Shown piece by piece: positions 45,162 to 55,809 of a DNA stretch of 64,000 bases (position 1 is its first letter; each line of letters begins with the position of its first letter). The translations under genes were made by a program, and so were the position numbers. The notes below the pieces were generated by a model, which saw only the letters and a list, made by a program, of their open reading frames with translations, made no database searches and had not been told where the DNA came from. Source of the stretch: Macrocystis pyrifera (taxonomy: Eukaryota; Sar; Phaeophyceae; Laminariales; Laminariaceae); assembly GCA_031763025.1 (NCBI GenBank), contig JASSKH010000005.1, positions 16,210,128 to 16,274,127 of the forward strand, written 5' to 3'.

Positions 45162-48100
45162 GTGAGCCTGGGCGAGAGGCGCGGCTGAGACTGTTCCGGG
45201 GGGTTGGGCGGCATCAGGTAACCGAAAGCGCTCGACTACGTTCGACTTCGCTCGACTACACGGGAGGCGTGGTAGTAGTAGGGAGGAGGGGACGTTTTTG
45301 GTCCCACGTTTTTTCTGACGGGCGTTGGGGGGGGGCTCTTAACTGAGGAACTAACCAAATGCCTCTGGCTGGGACTATAAGCTCCGTTTGATGTTTGTAT
45401 CAGAGTCCCAATGGGGCCTATATACCCGGTCAGAGGTATCGTTTACCATTTTGGAATCTCGTTTTTTGTGTTTTTGAAGCATTTTTGAAGAAACGTTAAA
45501 AAAAAACAAAAACGAAAAACGCCTCTGCTGTAAGATAAGATGGAAGATTGAAGACTTCGTCGAAACTCATCTTTGACAAAGCTGCGTGTGATGGCTTCGG
45601 TCGAGCGTACTCCGCACGGGTTTCATATGACATCATGAGGGGTATATATGTATGTATGTATGTATGTATGTGTATCGATATATACCACCCAGGGCGTAAA
45701 TATAATGACCGGTCTGTCTTCATATTTATGTACAAACGACCCTTTATTTTCGTCCAGGGTGGTACTTGGTCAGGTTTCTGGGTAATCTGCGTGTTGTGTG
45801 CGGTCGTTCATTCGCAAATGGGATGTAAGAAGGGTTGCTTTTTGTCCTCAAGAAGGAAACGGAACACACCTTTCGCTTTAAGAATGAACCCATCGGAATG
45901 CGGCGCCCACTCGCTCCGAACACTTTGCGGTTTTTGGTGCGCGCGCGGCTCGCTGCCCTCTTGCTCCGTTCGTTTCATTCACGCGGCGAACTTTCGGCAA
46001 ACTTTCTGGTGCGACTCGCCGGACACCTCACGGCGCTTCGCGCTTGGTGCAAGCAATGTCTGCCTGGTCGGTGAAAACCCGACATGCTCCGTCCCGGCAT
46101 TGTAGGGATGCGAGGGTCTATGGTCATACGACTACGGCCATGCATGAGATCGAATACATCTCTCCTATCGAGTACACCCCCCCCCCCCCCCCCCCCCACA
46201 CCCGTTCATGCGACTTGCCGGACACCTCACGGCGCTTCGCGCTTAGTGCAAGCAATGTCTGTCTGGTCGGTGAAAACCCGACGTGCTCCGTCCCGGCATT
46301 GTAGGGATGCGAAGGTCTATGGTCATACGACTACGGCCATGCATGATAATGAGTACCCCCCCCCCCCCCCCCCCCCCCCCCCCCGTATAACCGGCAGAGC
46401 ATTGACATGACGGGGTGCTTCTACGTGAGGGACGACTCGATCGCGGTGTTGCTGCGGCGGTGTCCGATGGTGGAGCGTTTTTCTATCAGGAACTGCCGCA
46501 AGCTGACCGACGCGACCCTCGAGCACATCGCGAGGCACGGCAAGAAGATAGTCGCCCTGGACATCGGCGGCTGCTTCAACATGACCGCCAAGGGGGTAGA
46601 CTCGTTCTGCAAGGTTCACTCCAACGCGTCCAAGTGAGAGCTCTCCCTACTGTACCCAGCGAGCTGCCGCGCCCGGGCAGCCTACTGCTGTAGCTGCCGT
46701 GTGAGACGGGATCATGGGGGTTTCCTCGAAGGAAGTTGAGCTGCTCCTGCTGCCGTGACGGGAGGGGGGGTTATCGTGGACAACTTTCAATGTGACACAT
46801 CTCCTTAAATTTCTAAACGCGAGTCAGGGAGTTTAACCATCACTATCGCAAGCCTGTGCTACCAGCCTGCCAAGGGTGTAGCAACTATATACCCGAACAG
46901 AGACGAACGAAAGGGTTTCCTAGAGTCGTGTGGGCGGGGTGTGTATCGGGGCAGGGGGTGAAGGGCTTTGGTCGGGGGGTCGCGCACGGAACGGAAAAAA
47001 CGTTTAACCGATCCAGTCACCTTGACGTATATATGTTGCTTTTCTTCGCGCCTGTGTGTACTGTCTAGACCGGAGAATGTCTGTAGACAGGTCTTGATAG
47101 ATTGGCCATGTTGTATGTGCGGCCTACGTAGGACGTGATAAAATCCGTCGGCGACCGCTGGCCGTGACTAAACGCCATGCGCATGTAGAATAGTCGTCTT
47201 CCGCGCGTCAAACGCTCCAGGTGTGACCCGTGCTGAACTAGTTGTCCTGTTGATGCGTACGTGGCAACACCTTGTTTCCGCTCGTGTTTTTGTCCTGTTT
47301 TGCTCTCGACGTGTGTGCCACGCACGTCGAAACCAAGCTTTAAGGAGATGGACATATCAGGAATATCTGTGACGACGCAAACGTTGGAGATACTGTGCAA
47401 GCACTGCCGAAGTCTGGAGGTATTGCGAATGGGTGAGCACATGACCCCGACCCCTACTTCCCGCGGATGCGATCCTAACGACCTCGCACCTTGACACTAC
47501 GCGCAAGGACTAAGAGATGTACCCTTGTCAATGTGATTGCACCAAGGCGTAGAATATGCAGGAGACGTAAAGGAAGGGAACGCGATGTCCGTAAAACAGC
47601 TGGAAACGGCGCAGACGACCGCTGAAAAAAAGAACAGGATGCTCAAGTACGACGAGTAATACAGCACGATTACGGGGGTCCGTAGTAAATAGGACCAAAT
47701 ATTCAGTAAAAATAGGTAAATATATAGGTTTTTATCTATATCATAGGTCCTATTAACTGTGTACCCCCGTAATAACAAAAGCAATACTGGGAACGATGAT
47801 GATGTTCTCACATTGCTGTAGCTCACTTCTCGGAAGTCCTGCCTGTGGACACAAAACAAGCTGTAAAAAAAGTGCATCTCGATGGTAGAAAACAAACAAG
47901 TACGAAATAGTGCCCACGGCAGCAGTATCATTCCGGTGCGTCAAAGGGAAACGGTACTATTACGGGGGTCCATAGTTAATGGGACCTATGGTATACATAA
48001 AAACCTGTACATTTACCTATTTTTACTAACAATATTTGGTCCTGTATACTATGGTCCCCCGTAATAATGAGCTGTGGTATTCCATCCCGTATCACTTGCA

Positions 48101-51100
48101 ACCAAATTACAGCAGGAACTTATCCATGGTATCACATGTACACTAAAAAAAATGTACCCACTTAGGACGAAGAGAGATGCGCGAAAGTTTGTTTGAAATA
48201 GCAATATAAAGTGAGCAACATGCCAAAAAAGAGGTTGCCAGCCATAGCTGAGCTGATAGAGCTGTATGGGAGGAGGTAACAAAAGGACGAGAGCTGGAAT
48301 AAGGTTGGATAGCGTAGTCGAGAAAGTGTGGAAGGATACAGGAGGAAACCAAGAAAACTTGGTGTCCGTTGAGAATTTTGGGAGGATACAGGAGGAAACC
48401 ACTAAAACGTTATGTCCGTTGAGAAGTTTGGGGGGCACAAGACAGAAGTGAACGGAAGGGTAGAAAGAAAAGAAAGCTAGCGCTAAGAAATAAGGTGAAA
48501 TCGGCGAAACACGTAGAGATATACGGGGGCTCAAGCGAAGGGATAGGAATGAAAACATATTTGCACGGCCCAATGCACTTCACGAAAACGCTGAACCTGC
48601 GATTTTGTGTGGGGAACCTTGGCTTGCCAGAAAGAAGAAAAGAGGTAGATACCAGTGGCCGGGAGGAGGAGGAATCAGATGCACATATGTGCCCGTGCAG
48701 CAAAGCAATAGACATATATTAGACTCACATAGTAGGAGAATGTGAAATGTGCAAGGAGCAACGATGTGTTAGAAGGGACCAGGGAAATAGACGAATGTGA
48801 CATGGAGGAGTTTAATACACTGAATAGCAGTGAGAAAACGATCGCTGTCCTAGGAGGTAGGGGTGGCCACAGGCGGCCAAACAGGAAGGGGATAAAGTTA
48901 GCGAAAAAAAAATCATGCAATATATGGTGTAATGAGCGCCTAACTGTTGGAGGTGTCTCTATTAGGAGGAGGAACGGTGCCCAGTCTCAGAAGGGATGCG
49001 TGGTCAATGGTCAAATGACAAAGGTCAGCAACAAATGAGTACGCTCCCTCCCCCCTCACCCACCCCCCCTCCCTTTTCCCCACCACCGACGTTCCGCCTC
49101 CGTGGTTCGCTTGCACACCCGGCTGTTACCTTCCTCCATGTGAACTGCTGACGCGGTTTTGTGAAGGCTTCATCGAGTACATGGAGGACACTCTGATGCA
49201 GACCTTGCGCCCCCTCGTGGGCAACCTTCGGTCACTCCACGTGCATTGGAATACGTGCGTCACTGATAGCTTCCTCGTGTGGCTCGCCAAGTCGTTGCCT
49301 CGGCTGGAGGTGAGAGGCAGGGTCGACAGCTTTTTTTTGTGAGTATTTCACGTTTTTGGCTTAATGTGGGCTTTTTATCCGTTGTACTTCTGCCAAACTT
49401 ACCCCACACTATTTCCAAGTGGTTTGTCTTCAAAATCGTGGGCGCAACTTCTAAAAGGATTTTCAAGGGTTCTGCAGTAGCTCGGGTTGGAGTCTGCATG
49501 GGAGGATACCGGGAGGCGTTTTGCCGTCGACAAATCCCCTGGCTGGTTGATTGGTTGATCAAGTAGCACTACTTCGGATATTTGGTTACCGCTCAGCACT
49601 GAAAAGAGAACGGCGGGTGCACACCAATTCGGGCGTGTCGGCATGTGCTGGTTGGTGTTTTTCTTGTTTTGTTTTATCGCTCACGACGTGTCGGCGAAAC
49701 GAGCGCTAAGCGAAACGAGGGTGCTGCGCGAAAAAGGCCCGCCCCTGCCAAAGCCATGGTTCAGACGTCCAGACAGGGATGGTGCGAAGCCGTTTTGAAG
49801 CCATCGTCGAGGGTTGCTTACCACGTATTCGAGAAAATGGCTGACACACACTGTGTACAAGTCGAATATAATTGGCCCTGTAACCCCAACCCTAAGCAAA
49901 CCAGAGCAACCGTAATCCTGACCCTAAGCCAATCGGATCAACCCGAGTATTGACCCTACGCCAATCAGAGCAACCCTAATCCTGACCCTAGGCCAATCAG
50001 AGCAACCCTAATCCTGACCCTAAGCCAATCAGACCAAATGTCGAATAAGTGGTGTGCTCTACCATATTCATCGTCAGCGATGGAGACATTTCGATTCCAA
50101 CCCTGGAGAAGTTCAAGTACCGTGACCTGCTATTGCGGGAGACCATAGTAAATAAGACCTACGTTACACACAAAAACCTATATATTTTACTATTTTTATT
50201 ACCGATGTTTGGTCCTATTTACTATGGTCCCCCGTAATAGGAGTATGTTTATAGCACGCAAGATAACACCCCCCGAAGGTTTTTCCGTGCCAAGGCCCAT
50301 TCTTATCGGAGAGCTTTATTTCCAGAATTTCCCAAATTTGAAAATAATTGGAAATAGGTATCAAGATACGGAGGCGTTCTGTCACGATATGTAAAATTCT
50401 TCACAAGGCAAAAAAAATCAGGGTAGCTAGATTTCTCACTTATTTGGAAGAAAAAATCCGGGAAATCTGGAAGATGAAGAAATTGCGAGAAAAAAAATAC
50501 GGAAATTATGGATAAAAAGCTCTCCGATAAGAATGACCCTGGTTTGTCTCGACAATCGAGAGAGTGCGAACGCCGAGGGATGCAATGCGCCTATGGAAAG
50601 ATGTCGCCGATGGTTTTTCTAGAAGCCGCGGTTTTCGGTTGTGTCTCCCCCCTTGCTGTGGAGCAAATCGACTGCGGGAGATCATCCCAGGGTGTGTGTT
50701 TTATCACCCGTGTGATAGTGTGTTATGTTACCACGATGTACCGAAAATATAAGGACCGTTTTGATTAAATATCAATATGCATTCATCCCAGGTTGTGTGC
50801 TATCTTATCACCCGTGTGGTAGTATGTCGTATTACCAGTATGTCCCGATGATATTAGAAACGTTTTGATTAAATATCAATGTGCATTCATCCAAGCGGGG
50901 GGTGATATTCATCACCCGTGTGATAGTGTGTTAGATAGTGTATTATGTACCGCTATGCCCCGAGAATATCAGGAACGTTTTGGTTAATTATCAATATGCA
51001 TTCATCCCAGGGGGTGTGTTATTTTATCACCCGTGTGATAGTGTGTTAAATTACCATATCCCGAAAATGTAAGGACCGTTTTGATTAAATATCAATATGC

Positions 51101-53988
51101 AGTCATCCCAGGGGGTGTGTTAGCTTATCACCCGGTGTGATAGTGTGCTGTGTACCACTATATCCCGCAAATATAAGCATCGTTTTGGTTAAATATCAAT
51201 ATGCAATCGTACCTTATATTTTGGGACAGTGGCATACAATAGGTGGTTGGTGCATCGCAAGGGTCTGTTTGGTAGGGTAACTTCGTATGTACTCTGGGGT
51301 ACCCGAATGGGAAACTGGTTGTACTGGTCATACCTCTAGGTGATCTGCTTGTGTTTTATTTGCCACAACCACGATAAGGTGGATGTCGCGGTCTAAGGAT
51401 GTCTGGAGGATTTTTTTTTGTTGTTGCCGCGAGAATCTGGTGAAAGAAACGCCTTTTGCGAAACCCCATCGTTATTCCTCATGTGTCCGCCCCCCCCCCC
51501 CCCCCCCCCCCCCCCCCCGCTGCCGCCGCCAGGACCTAAACTTGTGTGGGTGCTCGCACGTATCCGTCGACGGCGTGTCGGACATGCTCTACGATCGACA
51601 AGAAGCCCTGGAGAACGATCCTTCTGGCAAGGTGCAAGGTGAGAGGAAGCGAACGAAGAAACCCCCCACCCCCCCCTCGCTCCCACCCTGCCTGAGGTGT
51701 GTAACCGTCATGACCCACGACTGAGGAAATAATCGTAGTGGTGCGCTCGCCGCGTGCCCATCATGGAAACATGCCGGGTGTGTGCTTTTTGGAAATTTGG
51801 CGACGAGTTGCCCGAAACACGTTTACGTGCGCGATGTTTTGTTCGCGCTCGCGAGCAAACATGGAAGTGTTTCGCAAAGGCGATCGGGAGCTTTTTTTCT
51901 GAGTATATATTTCGCAATAGTAGTTAAGAATCTCCTATTTTGGCTCTAAGGCTCGCGGCATATTGTGATGTCAACGGTGAGCATAGGTTGTGAAAGGCTA
52001 TTATATTAGGGTTTAGAGTGGTGTTCCTTGCTGAGCACTCAATGCTTCTAGCTGTAAATTCTTGAAAATATATAGAATATATCAAGCCTGAAACTGCTAT
52101 TACGGAGGACCGTAGTAAACGGGACCAAATTTTTGTTAGTAAAAATAGGTAAATATATAGGTTTTTATGTGTACCATAGGTCATATTAACTATGTACCCC
52201 CGTAATAACTCCCAAATTATTAGCATATATCGCGTACTGTATGTAAACCATATTTGTGTATGTTCCTGAAGAGCTTGTCACCGTACCGCACTGCCTTTAA
52301 GGTGACACAGTTGCGGCACGATCATAGGATGAGGTATCACCCCCACGGTATACCGTTTTTTGGCTCAATGTTTTGGTGGTCGGTAGACCTGCTCAAGTGA
52401 GCAACTACCGCTTAGTGTGATGCACTTACTATTGATATATACTATGGTTTAGGACTATAGTGCATAGAAACGTTGTTGGGGTTGGGCGAACGAATGTTTT
52501 TGTTTCGAAGTCATGTTTCGGGGGAGAGATACTGAGCTCCTGATACGAGGAGCTGAAAAAATAAGCCGCCACCCTTATAAGGCATTGCTCATAAGGTACC
52601 AGCCCTATAAGGCAACCAGCCCTGCCGTGGCATTGCTCTGAAGGCAGTACGGGGCGGACCCTACCACTGTATTACTTTATTACAGCATGGGCCCGGCGAC
52701 CAGAAGCGCCTAGCCTGAGCAAGCCTTAGAACCTTGTTGTGACACCATTTTTGAACGACCGTGAGCATAGGCTCGTATTGCGTGTAGGGTTTAGTGCGGC
52801 GCTCGCCGCTGAGCACGATTTCTTGATCCTATTTTCTTGGGGTCCTCCAAGAGGTGAGTCTCATGTTCGCGAGCCTCTTACCATACTGCTGCGCATGGTC
52901 TCTCTGATTAGACTGATCACACTCACACGTAGCACTTGACATTATAGCACAGATGCTCCCAGCATACTTCATACTCCGAGGGTACTCGTACTCTTAGTAT
53001 CTACGGTATTACGGGGGACCATAGTAAATAAGACCTACAGTACTCACGAAAACCTATATATTTCCCTATTTTTACTCACAATATTTGGTCCTACTTACTA
53101 TGGGCCCCCGTAATAGTACATTTCATACTCGGAGTACTGAGAGTATTGCAGTACTTGCGGTCTAAATACTGAGAGTACTGGGAGCATCAGCAGTACTGAA
53201 GGCCCTGAAGACTGCAAGTGCTGGGAGTAAAAGCAGTACATAACCCCGTGTACAAGCGGTACCCGCAGTACAAACATCCGACATACTTGGGTGTACTTAA
53301 AGATTTATCAAGAGTAGTGAATCCGTAAATATTGCCAGTACTTCAGGTACTCCAGTTGCCCTCCCCGAAAAAAATTGCTCCAACTTCCACTCGTGGGACC
53401 GTCCGTGAATGTTTCCTGCAATAAAATGGAGATGACATTATCGAAACAGTGGATAGATGCTCGAAGTTTACTTCGTACTCCGAGTATACTTCGCATATTG
53501 AGAGTATTTTGGTACTCCGAGTACTCGCAGTACCAACGAAAGAAATACCGGCAGTACCTGGCAGTACCCGAAGTACGAAACCCTGAAATACTTGAAGTGC
53601 AGCAGTATTCCACAGTATTGAACCCCAAAATACTGCCGTAATCTCGATATACTGCGAGTACTTGCAGTACCCCTCAATACACAATGCCAAATACTCCAAG
53701 TACACGAAGTACCTGAATTATTTTTATTTCGGAAATACTTTACGTCACTCCCAGGTGCTGGAAGCATCTGTATATTACAGCTCTAGATAACAAGTAGAGG
53801 GATACTTGTATACCATCTACATCACTGAACACTGCTCTGTCCGCCGCCTCCTCCTCGTGCTCGGCGCCCCCTTCTCTCGTGCGCCACAGCTAAGAGCGAT
53901 ACACAAGGTTAATGTGAGATACGCTTCGATTTCGAAGCAGGACGTCGAAGCTCTGGGGGCGACGTTCAAGGAGACGAAATTCGGTTAG
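45036..53988 (+). CDS. Leucine-rich-repeat protein of F-box/AMN1 type (6 exons, 5' end missing)
   Basis: Six plus-strand exons join in frame: 45036-45161, 46398-46633, 47338-47432, 49167-49309, 51533-51631 (or 51638) and 53890 (or 53897)-53988. They encode about 265 residues ending in TAG. The product is a run of cysteine-containing LRRs of the 'L..L.l.gC..iTD.gl..la..cp.L' kind seen in F-box/FBXL and AMN1 proteins. Examples are CRKLTDATLEHIARHGKK, LEILCKHCRSLEVLRMG and LNLCGCSHVSVDGVSDML. Such proteins usually select substrates for SCF ubiquitin ligases; no F-box was found, so that role is inferred. Introns run 0.7-2.3 kb and carry MITE-1 copies and poly-C tracts. The 5' end was not located; short candidate exons at about 44.46-44.52 kb and 43.38-43.46 kb are unconvincing. 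Confidence 0.7.
46011..46384 (+). repeat. Two tandem copies of a poly-C-tailed repeat
   Basis: Each copy (46011-46197, 46207-46384) runs from GCGACT(C/T)GCCGGACACC through CCGTCCCGGCATTGTAGG to ACTACGGCCATGCATGA and ends in poly-C. The second tail lies just upstream of LRR exon 2. Confidence 0.8.
46398..46633 (+). CDS. LRR gene exon 2
   Basis: The exon is 236 nt, with acceptor ACCGGCAG/AGC and donor TCCAA/GTGAGA, phase 0 in and 2 out. It encodes three LRR units, including SIDMTGCFYVRDDSIAVLL, CPMVERFSIRNCRKLTD and VALDIGGCFNMTAKG. The acceptor follows a 28-nt pure C tract by about 12 nt; that tract is the tail of a dispersed repeat. Confidence 0.75.
47338..47432 (+). CDS. LRR gene exon 3
   Basis: The exon is 95 nt, with acceptor AAACCAAG/C and donor CGAATGG/GTGAGC, phase 2 in and 1 out. 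It reads FKEMDISGISVTTQTLEIL then CKHCRSLEVLRM, one full LRR. The phases match both neighbouring exons. Confidence 0.7.
47669..47774. mobile_element. MITE-1 copy P
   Basis: In LRR intron 3; both TIRs present. Confidence 0.8.
47795..48165 (+). repeat. Dispersed repeat split by MITE-1 copy Q
   Basis: Paralogue of the 25.2 kb repeat. It also shows small CAGCAG/CTGCTG-type differences (CATTGCTGTAGCTC against CATTAGCTC). Confidence 0.65.
47958..48066. mobile_element. MITE-1 copy Q
   Basis: TA-flanked. A related repeat at 25.34 kb preserves the unoccupied site (AAACGGTATTTAA). Confidence 0.85.
48250..49040 (+). pseudogene. C-terminal remnant of a second LINE
   Basis: Shifted plus-strand frames carry the end of a retroelement protein. 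They include KTLNLRFCVGNLGLPERRK, the Cys/His cluster DAHMCPCSKAI with HIVGECEMCKEQ, then DECDMEEFNTLNSSEKTI and GCVVNGQMTKVSNK before the stop. The Cys/His spacing resembles the zinc-knuckle-like end of LINE ORF2 proteins. Stops and frameshifts show it is dead. Matching 3' pieces occur at 18.23-18.31 kb and 18.53-18.70 kb. Confidence 0.6.
49167..49309 (+). CDS. LRR gene exon 4
   Basis: The exon is 143 nt, with acceptor TTTTGTGAAG/GC and donor CTGGAG/GTGAGA, phase 1 in and 0 out. It reads FIEYMEDTLMQTLRPLVG, LRSLHVHWNTCVTDSFL and ends AKSLPRLE. The preceding intron holds two MITE-1 copies and a LINE C-terminal fragment in the same orientation. Confidence 0.7.
49877..50035. repeat. 31-bp minisatellite
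   Basis: Four or five units around CTAATCCTGACCCTAAGCC then AATCAGAGCAAC. Confidence 0.75.
50131..50239. mobile_element. MITE-1 copy R
   Basis: Left CTATTGCGGGAGACC, right CCCCCGTAATAG; LRR intron 4. Confidence 0.8.
50682..51215. repeat. Satellite of about 100-bp units built on a MITE-3 end
   Basis: Five head-to-tail units start near 50682, 50783, 50888, 51002 and 51102 (97-114 bp). Each contains TCATCCCAGGG, then GTGTGTTATCTTATCACCC, then GTGTGATAGTGTGTTA, followed by an AT-rich part with TTTTGATTAAATATCAATAT. The first half is the MITE-3 terminal sequence. Confidence 0.8.
51490..51518 (+). repeat. Poly-C tract before LRR exon 5
   Basis: A pure C run ends about 14 nt before the acceptor at 51532 and probably serves as its pyrimidine tract. 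Confidence 0.7.
51533..51638 (+). CDS. LRR gene exon 5
   Basis: The acceptor GCCGCCAG/GAC lies directly after a pure C tract (51490-51518). The exon reads DLNLCGCSHVSVDGVSDML then an acidic linker. Two overlapping donors exist: CAAG/GTGAGA at 51638 (better consensus, phase 1) and AAG/GTGCAA at 51631 (phase 0). The second joins best to the strong acceptor at 53889, so alternative donor use is possible. Confidence 0.7.
52098..52207. mobile_element. MITE-1 copy S
   Basis: TA-flanked; LRR intron 5. Confidence 0.85.
53007..53115. mobile_element. MITE-1 copy T
   Basis: TA-flanked; LRR intron 5. Confidence 0.85.
53120..53770. repeat. GTACT-rich degenerate repeat
   Basis: Dense irregular AGTACT, GCAGTAC and AATACT words with no fixed period; LRR intron 5. 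A similar patch lies at 33.85-34.03 kb. Confidence 0.5.
53890..53988 (+). CDS. LRR gene terminal exon
   Basis: After GCGCCACAG the frame reads LRAIHKVNVRYASISKQDV, then EALGATFKETKFG and TAG. It has LRR character and is preceded by a pyrimidine-rich stretch. Joining in phase 0 needs the 51631 donor; joining from 51638 needs the weaker acceptor CTAAGAG/CG at 53896. Confidence 0.6.
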   Translation, partial: LRAIHKVNVRYASISKQDVEALGATFKETKFG

Positions 53989-54715
53989 GAACGCGTGCGG
54001 GCGGACGGTTGACCCTTAGCCCGATGCGAAGAAGAGGGTGCGCTTGTCATACAGTCGCCCGGTGGGAGGGAGCTCGGGAGCGTATTTACCCAAGGCTGTG
54101 GATTTCTTGACGGGCATGTTTGATAGAGATGTGCTCGAATATTAGGTTGTCGATTTCTCGGGCGGGCACTTTTGATATAAATGTGCTCGTTTTTTTTTTT
54201 TGTGACTTTTGAAAGCGCCATGGATTGTGCTTGGGCCGGGTAGTTTGTACTGCAGGCTGTTGTACGATTGGCCTTCGGCTATCTCTGTGCGCCGCTTGGG
54301 GAAGCCCTTTCGGGCGGAAAGAAAGAATGTGGAGACATATTATACAGCAGTGTGACATTTAGTTTTCAACACGTCAGTAGTAAAAGTTTGTCGTGAGGAG
54401 CGGTGCCCCCGCATGTGCGAGGAGCGTCTTCAAGTCGACGGACGAACAGAGCCGATCGTCGAACAAGGCGGAGACGAGCAACGACTATGACCACTGCTTG
54501 CTCTACAATTGCATTTTGCTGAATAACGCGTGGCGAACGAAACATGGCACTCAACAAGAAAGTTATGGCGAAAGTCTGCTTATACTTAGTCGTGAACCCT
54601 TGACGACTGCTGCTGTATTGTTGCATGGGCCGGGGTACACGAAGAAAACTTTCCCGACACGCCACTATCCATTTGCGCCACCCAAACAGTGGGGGGGGGG
54701 GGGGGATACTAAAAC

Positions 54716-55471
54716 CAGGGCAGTTCGCGAGTCATGACCCGTCCCGCGCTTCGAGTCATGAAGTGTTCAAAGTGTCACGGGACGAACCGGGTCAAAAGGT
54801 GATGAAAGCTGACGGGTCGGGTCAGGGCATGACCCGCGAGAAACGGGTAACCCGTAGGTCGGGCCAACATAACCCTCGAGTTGTATTCTGCGGATCCGCG
54901 GGTCGGACCCGCGCATCCGGTCCCCGGGTCCGAAACTTCAAAAACTTCCCGTTTTCAGCCCCAATACCTCTCGTACCTACGCTGAATATCGCTCCTTTGG
55001 TATCATAATCAAACGTGAAAACACCGCCAAATGTATAAATTTATGTCCACATCCATCCATACCCACCACAGCCAGGCCGCATATCACTGTGTCGGGTACA
55101 AAAAAAGATCAAATTTGTTTTAGGCGTCAACCTACGGGCCGGATCCTTGGGTCGAACCCGCGGGATGAGATAAATGGGCTCGTCGGTCGAGGTGAACCCG
55201 CGACAGACCCGTATATCACGAGTCAGTCAGAAGCTGGCGAGTCGGTTCGGGTCAGCAGGTGTTCAAAACTTCACGGGTCAAGAGGTTTTCAAGTGTCGCG
55301 GGTCGGGTCGGCTCAGGAAGTTTTCAAATCTCACGGGTCGGGTCGGCTCAGGAAGTTTTCAAATCTCACTGGTCGGATCGGGCCAGGAGGGTTTCAAAAC
55401 CTCACGGGTCGGGTCAGGTCAGCTGACCCGACCTGAACCGTGAGGTTTTGCCTAACCCGCGAACGGCCCTG
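54716..55471. mobile_element. Non-autonomous hAT-like element, 756 bp
   Basis: TIRs CAGGGCAGTTCGCGAGT and (inverted) CAGGGCCGTTCGCGGGT are flanked by a perfect 8-bp duplication ACTAAAAC at 54708-54715 and 55472-55479. An 8-bp duplication and a CAGGG end are hAT hallmarks. The inside has no transposase frame. It consists of GGGTCGGGTC-type repeats, with a 45-bp unit (CAGGAAGTTTTCAAATCTCA) repeated near the right end. Confidence 0.85.
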
Positions 55472-55809
55472 ACTAAAACCAAGAATACAAAAATGGCAGA
55501 AAATAAACTCGCTTTTCGTAATTTCGTCCAGAAATGCCAACGCACTGGTGTGTTTCTATGTTGGCCTTAGAAAGGAGTGTAGGTCGTCTTTTTGTCGAGC
55601 GCCATGCATGGGTTGCCTTTGATTTATCATGACATGACACTCTGAAAAGTGGTCGTTGAACGATAGCATGGACAACGATGCATAATGATATGATGGCAAG
55701 ATCGTCCGCCGGACGATGACGAATATATTGACGCGGAAGAGGCAGGCTTCATTCAATTAACAAAAACGACAGACAACCAACGGGTACACCCCAGTGATGA
55801 TAACACACC

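Noticed and set aside
50682..51215. CRISPR-like array
   Set aside because: The whole unit repeats, including the parts that would be spacers; it is a satellite.
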